Assembly: GCA_023437285.1 (NCBI GenBank)
Contig: JAEZGP010000172.1
Span: 1 to 5,242, forward strand
DNA from: Actinomycetes bacterium
Lineage (GTDB): Bacteria > Actinomycetota > Actinomycetes > Mycobacteriales > Micromonosporaceae
DNA length: 5,242 nucleotides
Direction of reading: 5' to 3'
How positions within the stretch are numbered: the stretch's first letter is position 1; each line of letters begins with the position of its first letter. The translations under genes and the position numbers were made by a program. The notes below the pieces were generated by a model. It was not told the DNA's origin, did no database searches, and saw only the letters and a list, made by a program, of their open reading frames with translations. Below are positions 1 through 3,906 of the stretch, in pieces.

Positions 1-726
1 GGCGTAGCGGGTGCGCGGCCGGCGGGCCGTCGCCGCCTTCACGATGGCGCGGCCCACGACGGCCGGCGGCGACACCCCGTCGGTGTCGTCCGTCATCAGC
101 GTCGCCGCGTACCGTCGGGCGTAGTCGGCGTACGGGCCGGCGCCGGACGTGGCGAGCAGGCGCTCGGCGGCGACGCGGGGGAACTCGGTCGCGACGCCGC
201 CGGGGCGCACCAGGATCACGTGCACGCCGAGCGGTTTCAGCTCGACGCGCAGGCAGTCGCTGAGCCCTTCCAGGGCGTACTTCGTGGCGTGGTACCAGCC
301 GCCCAGCGGCTGGTACATCCGCGCGCCGACGGAGGAGACGTTGATGATGCGGCCGCCGGGGTTCGCGCGCAGGTGTGGCAGCGCGAGCTGGCACAGCCGG
401 GCGGCGGCGAAGACGTTGACCTCGAACTGCCGCCGGGCCTCGGCCATCGGTACGTCCTCGACCGCGCCGAACGACCCGTACCCGGCGTTGTTGACCAGGA
501 CGTCCACGCGGCCGGTCTCGGCGATGACCCGGTCGACGAGCGCCACCAGGGCGGCGTCGTCGGTGACGTCGACGCCGAGGCAGTGCACGCCCAACTCGGC
601 CAGGGGTGCCATCCGGTCCAGCCGGCGGGCCACGGCGTACACGGTGAAGCCACGCTCGTGCAGGAGTCGGGCGGTGGCGGCGCCGATGCCGGCGGACGCG
701 CCGGTCACGATGGCGACCCTATTCAT
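1..726 (-). CDS. SDR family NAD(P)-dependent oxidoreductase, C-terminus cut by window edge
   Basis: This is a cytosolic classical short-chain dehydrogenase/reductase, which moves hydride between NAD(P)(H) and a carbonyl or alcohol; the substrate cannot be read from the sequence. The 242 visible residues run in one open frame to the left edge. They show the Rossmann cofactor motif TGASAGIG at 8-15, VNNAG at 78-82, Asn104, catalytic Ser132 in NVSSVGA, and Tyr145/Lys149 in YHATK; the Ser-Tyr distance of 13 is normal. Arg34-Arg35 after the second strand suggest a preference for NADP(H). The 'RPGGVATEF' segment at 174-182 is the usual cofactor loop after strand 6. Classical SDRs are about 250-280 residues, so only a short tail is missing. 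The ATG at 724-726 is the only start that fits, because the motif begins at residue 8 and there is no in-frame start just upstream. No Shine-Dalgarno precedes it; a TANNNT hexamer 8 bases upstream suggests a leaderless message. The DoxX gene lies upstream on the same strand but is separated by a terminator-like hairpin. Confidence 0.93.
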   Translation of the reverse strand, partial: MNRVAIVTGASAGIGAATARLLHERGFTVYAVARRLDRMAPLAELGVHCLGVDVTDDAALVALVDRVIAETGRVDVLVNNAGYGSFGAVEDVPMAEARRQFEVNVFAAARLCQLALPHLRANPGGRIINVSSVGARMYQPLGGWYHATKYALEGLSDCLRVELKPLGVHVILVRPGGVATEFPRVAAERLLATSGAGPYADYARRYAATLMTDDTDGVSPPAVVGRAIVKAATARRPRTRYA

Positions 727-734
727 GCCGGCGG

Positions 735-740
735 ATGCTA
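735..740 (-). promoter_or_regulatory. Candidate -10 element of a leaderless SDR promoter
   Basis: On the minus strand the hexamer TAGCAT (TANNNT type) ends 8 bases before the SDR ATG at 726. No purine-rich ribosome binding site lies between them. Leaderless genes are common in actinobacteria and show this spacing, with transcription starting at or next to the ATG. I found no good -35 at 16-19 bases upstream, so the call rests on the hexamer, its spacing and the missing Shine-Dalgarno. Confidence 0.4.
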
Positions 741-772
741 CCGGCCCGCTTGCCCGCGTGTGGTCAGCCGAC

Positions 773-807
773 CGTGCGGGTGCCCGGTGGACCCGGACAC
801 CCGCGCG
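773..807 (-). terminator. Terminator-like stem-loop behind the DoxX gene
   Basis: Arms at 773-782 and 798-807 pair over ten positions, with nine Watson-Crick pairs and one imperfect position (775/805). The 15-base loop can form an extra CCGG/CCGG pairing. The stem begins eight bases after the DoxX stop codon, in the right place for a 3' end. No U-tract follows, which is common for actinobacterial terminators. The imperfect position is a G-U wobble if read on the plus strand and an A-C mismatch on the minus strand. Confidence 0.5.
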
Positions 808-814
808 GAGTCCG

Positions 815-1267
815 TTACGCCGTCACCTCGGCGGGAGTCTCGACCGGCTGCGCGGCGGCGACGGGCTCGCTGGCGGAGCGGCGGCTCAGCAGCGCGTCCA
901 GCGACCACTGCCCCGCCCCGAGCGCGGCGATGAGCAGGAACGACCAGCAGTACATGGCCGCGGCCTCGCCGCCGTTCTCGACCGGGAACAGGCCGTCGGG
1001 CTGGTGCACGACGAAGTACGCGTACGCCATGGAGCCGGAGGCGAGGATCGCGGCCGGCCGGGTGAGCAGGCCGATGAGGACCAGGCCGCCGCAGACGAAC
1101 TGGATCAGGGCCGCATACCAGCCGGGCCAGGTGCCGACCGGGATGGCGCCGCCGCTCGGGTAGCTGCCGCCGAGGATGCCGAACAGCGACGCTGCGCCAT
1201 GCGTGGCGAACAGAAGCCCGATGACGAGCCGGAACAGGAAAATGATCACATTGGTGGGCTTCGACAT
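815..1267 (-). CDS. DoxX family integral membrane protein
   Basis: This is a 150-residue four-helix inner-membrane protein of the DoxX family. Relatives include a subunit of archaeal thiosulfate:quinone oxidoreductase and bacterial membrane proteins linked to redox or thiol stress; the exact reaction here is unknown. Predicted helices lie near 7-30, 50-68, 72-88 and 103-118. The first carries the family signature, RLVIGLLFATHGAASLFG at 13-30. The second leads into GLLTRPAA at 66-73. The soluble tail from about 128 is rich in Ala, Pro and Glu and is probably disordered and cytosolic. Gln56 and Cys59 sit where I recall related proteins having Glu and Gly (family memory, not an alignment). The ATG at 1267 is chosen because GGAGGT lies four bases upstream. 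The gene appears to be transcribed alone, with an AT-rich regulatory region upstream and a hairpin downstream. Confidence 0.9.
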   Translation of the reverse strand: MSKPTNVIIFLFRLVIGLLFATHGAASLFGILGGSYPSGGAIPVGTWPGWYAALIQFVCGGLVLIGLLTRPAAILASGSMAYAYFVVHQPDGLFPVENGGEAAAMYCWSFLLIAALGAGQWSLDALLSRRSASEPVAAAQPVETPAEVTA

Positions 1268-1284
1268 GACGACCTCCGGGGTAC

Positions 1285-1312
1285 GTATCTATGCACGGAC
1301 AGACATAGACAC
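1285..1312. promoter_or_regulatory. Inverted-repeat operator candidate over the DoxX transcription start
   Basis: Plus-strand arms GTATCTATG (1285-1293) and CATAGACAC (1304-1312) are inverted copies matching at 8 of 9 positions, separated by 10 bases. The half-site centres are 19 bases apart, close to two helical turns, as expected for a dimeric repressor. The repeat sits between the predicted -10 (1318-1323) and the Shine-Dalgarno (1272-1277), where a bound protein would block transcription. No regulator gene is in the window, so its identity is unknown. Confidence 0.4.
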
Positions 1313-1317
1313 GCTTG

Positions 1318-1347
1318 AATATAGCCACCGGTTCATCGACATTGGCA
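1318..1347 (-). promoter_or_regulatory. Candidate DoxX promoter
   Basis: Read on the minus strand, TATATT (1323-1318) is a strong -10 match in an otherwise GC-rich genome. TGCCAA (1347-1342) stands 18 bases upstream as a weak -35. Transcription would begin near 1311, giving a leader of about 44 bases that carries the operator candidate and the GGAGGT ribosome binding site. The -35 is poor, so an activator or an alternative sigma factor is possible. Confidence 0.35.
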
Positions 1348-1405
1348 GGCAACTATGTGATGCATGTCGCATTGACACCTGCTAATTACAGGAGAGTCGC
1401 TGGTA

Positions 1406-1435
1406 GGGCGACAGACCGGTCCCGCCATGTCGCCC
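1406..1435. repeat. Perfect 8-bp inverted repeat between the CAP and DoxX genes
   Basis: GGGCGACA (1406-1413) and TGTCGCCC (1428-1435) are perfect inverted copies around a 14-base loop that itself contains GACCGGTC. The element lies about 110 bases past the CAP stop and about 60 bases upstream of the DoxX -35. It could be a second CAP terminator without a U-tract, or a binding site upstream of the DoxX promoter. The sequence does not decide between these. Confidence 0.4.
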
Positions 1436-1506
1436 GTACGCCGTCCCATGGGCATTATTATTGTCGTCATTCGATGGAGTTGGACAGTACCCGGTTCAAC
1501 CGACGG

Positions 1507-1543
1507 CGGCGGGGCCGCGCCGACCAGCGGATCCGGATCCCGC
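1507..1543 (-). terminator. Two tandem hairpins directly after the CAP stop codon
   Basis: Immediately after the CAP stop, the minus-strand transcript reads through a near-palindrome built on GGATCCGGATCC (1527-1543, one bulged base). A short GC stem follows, with arms at 1507-1511 and 1518-1522. The position fits an RNA 3' end. There is no U-tract and both stems are short, so the call is modest. Confidence 0.4.
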
Positions 1544-2038
1544 TCAGTGCGCCCCGAAGTCACCGACCGCGTAGTACTTCGTGCCGCCCGGGTAGAACAC
1601 GCCGAATCCGACGTGCGTGAACGCGCAATTCTCAATGATCGCCTTGTGCGGCGGGCTCTGCATCCACCACGCCACCGCCGCCTTGTAGTCGCTGGCGCCG
1701 TCGCTCCAGTACATGATCTCGCCGGTGGCGGACGCCGGCTTGAACCCGGCCTCCGCGATGCGCGACTGCGGCGTGCTGCCGTCCGTACCCGTGTGCTGGC
1801 GTTGGTTGTTGTCCCGCATATCGGTGGCGTGCCGGTACGCGGCGACCGTGAGGTTCGGGTCGCGGGCCACCGCCGGGCAGTTGACGGCGGCACGCTTCTG
1901 GTTGACCAGCGACAGCATGTTCGACTCCTCCAGCGAGGCGCCGCCGTCGAGGACACTCGCGCCGGGCTCGCACGCGGCCGCCCCGGTGAAGACAACGACC
2001 GCCGCCGCCACCGCGACGGCCAACAGGCGTCTGATCAT
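1544..2038 (-). CDS. Secreted CAP/SCP-domain protein (YkwD-like)
   Basis: This is a 164-residue exported protein. Residues 1-22 form a signal peptide with a twin-Arg start (MIRR), a long Ala/Val core and Cys23 after GAAA. Cys23 could be a lipobox Cys, although Ala instead of Leu at -3 makes simple secretion equally possible. Residues 38-164 are a CAP (SCP/PR-1/YkwD) domain: LVNQKRA at 44-50, His70 and Asp73 in YRHATDM, HTG at 82-84, Gly-Glu at 106-107, and His131 in WMQSPPHKAII. The final strand is HVGFGVFYP...YYAVGDFGAH. His70, Glu107 and His131 are the usual CAP cleft residues. Cys54 and Cys138 could form a disulfide. Bacterial CAP proteins are extracellular and mostly of unknown role. The ATG at 2038 follows AAGGAGA by five bases; a much longer open frame upstream lacks both a ribosome binding site and export logic. 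Confidence 0.92.
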   Translation of the reverse strand: MIRRLLAVAVAAAVVVFTGAAACEPGASVLDGGASLEESNMLSLVNQKRAAVNCPAVARDPNLTVAAYRHATDMRDNNQRQHTGTDGSTPQSRIAEAGFKPASATGEIMYWSDGASDYKAAVAWWMQSPPHKAIIENCAFTHVGFGVFYPGGTKYYAVGDFGAH

Positions 2039-2082
2039 CCACGTCTCCTTAAGTAGGCAGATACCTCCCTCCATGACAGGCC

Positions 2083-2148
2083 CTGACGTCGCGGGAGTAC
2101 GCCCACCGTCAGCGACCGGACGATTGAACCGGCACGCGGGCATCCGCG
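2083..2148 (-). promoter_or_regulatory. Possibly structured 5' leader of the CAP gene
   Basis: Three stem-loops follow one another upstream of the CAP ribosome binding site. The first pairs 2083-2088 with 2107-2112 (CTGACG/CGTCAG) and has an inner GGG/CCC pairing (2093-2095 with 2102-2104). The second pairs CCGG 2116-2119 with CCGG 2129-2132. The third pairs CGCGG 2135-2139 with CCGCG 2144-2148 around a four-base loop. If the promoter lies upstream of 2150, these would be a structured leader and possibly a cis-regulator. I do not recognise a known riboswitch, including the c-di-AMP class that often precedes cell-wall genes. GC-rich DNA forms short stems easily by chance. Confidence 0.25.
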
Positions 2149-2152
2149 CGGC

Positions 2153-2317
2153 GTGATCAACCAGCTGAGCCTGGACCTGGCCGATCCCGAATCGTGGTAC
2201 GGCTCTCATACCGGCCGGCAGCGGCCCCGCGACCTGCTCGCCACCAGGCCGGCCGCGGACCCCGCACCGCCGGGCGACTGCCGGGCCCTCGGCATTGACG
2301 TGCACGTGTATGACTAG
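2153..2317 (+). CDS. Possible small ORF, 54 residues, unrecognised
   Basis: A GTG start opens a 54-residue frame ending in TAG at 2315-2317. It reads from VINQLSLDLADPESWYG through SHTGRQRPRDLLATRPAADP to LGIDVHVYD. About 87 percent of its codons end in G or C, similar to the clear genes nearby. The frame stays open upstream to a stop at 2084-2086 without a better start. No Shine-Dalgarno precedes the GTG, and I recognise no motif, signal peptide or membrane segment. The frame lies divergent from the CAP gene and upstream of the PAP2 gene. It could be a real small protein, a decayed gene remnant or chance. Confidence 0.28.
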   Translation: MINQLSLDLADPESWYGSHTGRQRPRDLLATRPAADPAPPGDCRALGIDVHVYD

Positions 2318-2350
2318 GCGCGGCCTCGGCTGATCATCCGACACTTGGCT

Positions 2351-2371
2351 GCCAGGTGGGTCACTCCTGGC
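2351..2371. repeat. Inverted repeat upstream of the PAP2 promoter
   Basis: GCCAGG (2351-2356) and CCTGGC (2366-2371) are perfect inverted copies nine bases apart, with GTG/CAC inside as an alternative extension. The repeat lies just upstream of the proposed PAP2 -35 at 2381 and about 34 bases after the small-ORF stop. It is either an operator or activator site for the PAP2 gene or a weak terminator for whatever precedes it. Confidence 0.35.
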
Positions 2372-2380
2372 TACCGTGAG

Positions 2381-2409
2381 GTGACGGCGCCGCCGGCGCC
2401 GCCTAGTGT
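2381..2409 (+). promoter_or_regulatory. Candidate promoter of the PAP2 gene
   Basis: GTGACG (2381-2386) and TAGTGT (2404-2409) are separated by exactly 17 bases and resemble an actinobacterial housekeeping -35/-10 pair. The spacer is the near-palindrome GGCGCCGCCGGCGCC. Transcription would begin near 2416, just upstream of the GGGAGGGG ribosome binding site at 2423-2430. Confidence 0.45.
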
Positions 2410-2435
2410 GTGGCGGTGGACCGGGAGGGGTGGGC

Positions 2436-3164
2436 ATGAGGTACGAAGCGCGGTACGCACTCGACGTGCCCGACTTCCTCGGCGACTGGTACCGCGGCGT
2501 GGTCAACTTCGCCGACAGCACGCCGGGCTTCGTCCAGGACTTCATGGCCCACTTCACCGAACTGGGCATCATCGCGCTCATGGGCGTGTGGGCGATCCTG
2601 TTGTGGCGCACCCGCGCCGCGCCGGCCCGCACCATGGCCGTGGCGCTGCTCGGCCCGGTCGGGGTCGTGGTGGCCTACGCGCTCAGCGAGGGCGCGAAGG
2701 TCCTCGTCGACGAGGAACGCCCGTGTCGCGTGTTCCCCGACGTGTCCATCGTCGCGAGCACGTGCCCGCCAACCGGCGACTGGTCGTTCCCCAGCAACCA
2801 CTCCACCATCAACGGCGCCCTCGTCGTCGCGATCATGCTGATCTCGTGGCGGGCCGGCCTGATCATGCTGCCCTTCGGCATGCTCGGCGCCTTCTCGCGG
2901 GTCTTCGTGGGCGTGCACTACCCGCACGACGTGGTGGTGGGGTTCCTGCTCGGCGCCGGCGTCACGGCCCTGCTCGTGCTGGCGCTGGCCGGCCTGGTGA
3001 CCCGGCTCGTCGAGACGCTGCGGGCCCACCCGGCCCTCGGGCGCCTGCTGGCCACCCGCCCGGACGAACCGGTGACGCCCCCGCAGGAGCTGACCTCCCA
3101 CCGCATCGGCCCGGGCCTCTACCAGAGCCGATCCACGACGGGGCAGCGCCAGCAACAACCCTGA
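2436..3164 (+). CDS. PAP2-family membrane phosphatase
   Basis: This 242-residue integral membrane protein belongs to the type 2 phosphatidic acid phosphatase superfamily, which hydrolyses lipid phosphates such as phosphatidate or undecaprenyl pyrophosphate. All three catalytic signatures are intact: KVLVDEERP at 88-96 (K-x6-RP), PSNH at 119-122, and SRVFVGVHYPHD at 154-165, where His161 is the expected nucleophile and Asp165 its partner. Hydrophobic segments lie near 43-57, 66-84, 125-137, 141-151 and 168-188. Cys97 and Cys110 lie in the loop between the first two signatures, which is presumably outward-facing, and could form a disulfide. The last 50 or so residues are polar and probably cytosolic. 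The ATG at 2436 is preferred over a GTG at 2406 because GGGAGGGG lies five bases upstream and the GTG overlaps the promoter. The stop is followed by a weak CCCG/CGGG hairpin. Substrate is unassigned; a role in recycling the cell-wall lipid carrier is plausible. Confidence 0.92.
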   Translation: MRYEARYALDVPDFLGDWYRGVVNFADSTPGFVQDFMAHFTELGIIALMGVWAILLWRTRAAPARTMAVALLGPVGVVVAYALSEGAKVLVDEERPCRVFPDVSIVASTCPPTGDWSFPSNHSTINGALVVAIMLISWRAGLIMLPFGMLGAFSRVFVGVHYPHDVVVGFLLGAGVTALLVLALAGLVTRLVETLRAHPALGRLLATRPDEPVTPPQELTSHRIGPGLYQSRSTTGQRQQQP

Positions 3165-3201
3165 CCCGTCGCGCGGGATGCCGCCGCCGCGTGCGATGGG
3201 G

Positions 3202-3207
3202 CAGAGT
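3202..3207 (+). promoter_or_regulatory. Weak -10-like hexamer before lutA
   Basis: CAGAGT, a near match to TANNNT, ends six bases before the lutA ATG, and there is no convincing Shine-Dalgarno. As with the SDR gene, this spacing would fit a leaderless transcript starting at the ATG. The alternative is that lutA is read from the PAP2 promoter 49 bases away and translated with the weak GTGAG. Confidence 0.25.
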
Positions 3208-3213
3208 GAGCCC

Positions 3214-3906
3214 ATGCGTGTGGCGCTGTTCGTGACCTGTCTCAACGACACCCTGTTCCCGGACGCGGCCAAGGCGACCGTCGCCGTGCTGGAACGGCAG
3301 GGCGTCGAGGTCGACTTCCCGGCCGCACAGACCTGCTGCGGCCAGATGCACTTCAACTCGGGTTACCGGGCACAGTGCGTCCCCCTGGTGCGCGGCTTCG
3401 CCGAAACCTTCTCCGGGTACGCGGCGGTGGTCACGCCGTCGGCGTCGTGCGCCGCGATGGTGCGCCACTACCACCGGGTCGTCGATCCGGACGTCGCCAC
3501 GCCGCCGGTCTACGAGTTCACCGAGTTCTTGATCGACGTGCTCGGCGTGACCGACGTGGGGGCGGCGTTCGCCCACCGGGTGGCGCTGCACGAGACCTGC
3601 CACTCGCTGCGCCTACTCAAGATCGGCGACCGGCCCCGGCGGCTGCTGTCCGCCGTACGCGGGCTGACGTTGGTCGAGCTGGCCGACCCTCGCGAGTGCT
3701 GCGGGTTCGGCGGGACGTTCAGCGTGAAGAACCCGGACACGTCCGTGGCCATGGGGCAGGACAAGGCGGCGTCCGTACTCGCCAGCGGCGCCGAGGTGCT
3801 CACCAGTACCGACACCTCGTGCCTCATGCACATCGGCGGCCTGCTGTCGCGCGCGTCCTCGCCCGTACGCCCGATGCACCTCGCCGAGATCCTGGCCAGC
3901 TCGTGA
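3214..3906 (+). CDS. lutA: LutA/YkgE, CCG-domain iron-sulfur subunit of the L-lactate oxidation complex
   Basis: LutA works with LutB and LutC in the cytosol as an iron-sulfur complex that oxidises L-lactate to pyruvate. The 230-residue product consists of two cysteine-rich (CCG) domains. The first has Cys9 in FVTCLND, Cys41-Cys42-Gly43 in TCCGQMHFNSGY and Cys79 in PSASC. The second has Cys129 in HETCHS, Cys162-Cys163-Gly164 in ECCGFGGTFSVK and Cys203 in TSCLMHIGG. These are the ligand motifs of LutA and of related heterodisulfide reductase and glycolate oxidase subunits; length is typical for LutA. The ATG at 3214 gives the family start MRVALFVTC. In-frame ATGs at 3178 and 3196 would add up to 12 unconserved residues without a ribosome binding site. 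The stop overlaps the lutB start by four bases (GTGA), implying translational coupling. A GntR-type regulator (LutR) controls this operon in other bacteria, but none is visible here. Confidence 0.93.
   Translation: MRVALFVTCLNDTLFPDAAKATVAVLERQGVEVDFPAAQTCCGQMHFNSGYRAQCVPLVRGFAETFSGYAAVVTPSASCAAMVRHYHRVVDPDVATPPVYEFTEFLIDVLGVTDVGAAFAHRVALHETCHSLRLLKIGDRPRRLLSAVRGLTLVELADPRECCGFGGTFSVKNPDTSVAMGQDKAASVLASGAEVLTSTDTSCLMHIGGLLSRASSPVRPMHLAEILASS

Noticed and set aside
149..1318. 389-residue plus-strand open frame opposite the SDR and DoxX genes
   Set aside because: Its translation is Arg/Ser/Thr/Ala-rich with no motifs, while both minus-strand genes beneath it show complete family signatures.
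1373..1405. TTGACA at 1373 as a plus-strand -35
   Set aside because: No TANNNT hexamer lies 16-19 bases downstream, and no plus-strand gene follows before 2153.
1529..1540. GGATCCGGATCC tandem as a cloning or vector scar
   Set aside because: It sits in native-looking 3' sequence directly after the CAP stop and folds as part of a hairpin. Nothing vector-like flanks it.
2406..2435. GTG at 2406 as the start of the PAP2 gene
   Set aside because: It overlaps the proposed -10 element, has no ribosome binding site and adds a Gly-rich leader; the ATG at 2436 has GGGAGGGG at the right distance.
2039..2635. Upstream extension of the CAP frame to a 363-residue protein on the minus strand
   Set aside because: The extension overlaps the start of the PAP2 gene on the other strand, has no domain-like content, and would place the clear signal peptide in the middle of the protein. 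AAGGAGA lies just before the ATG at 2038.
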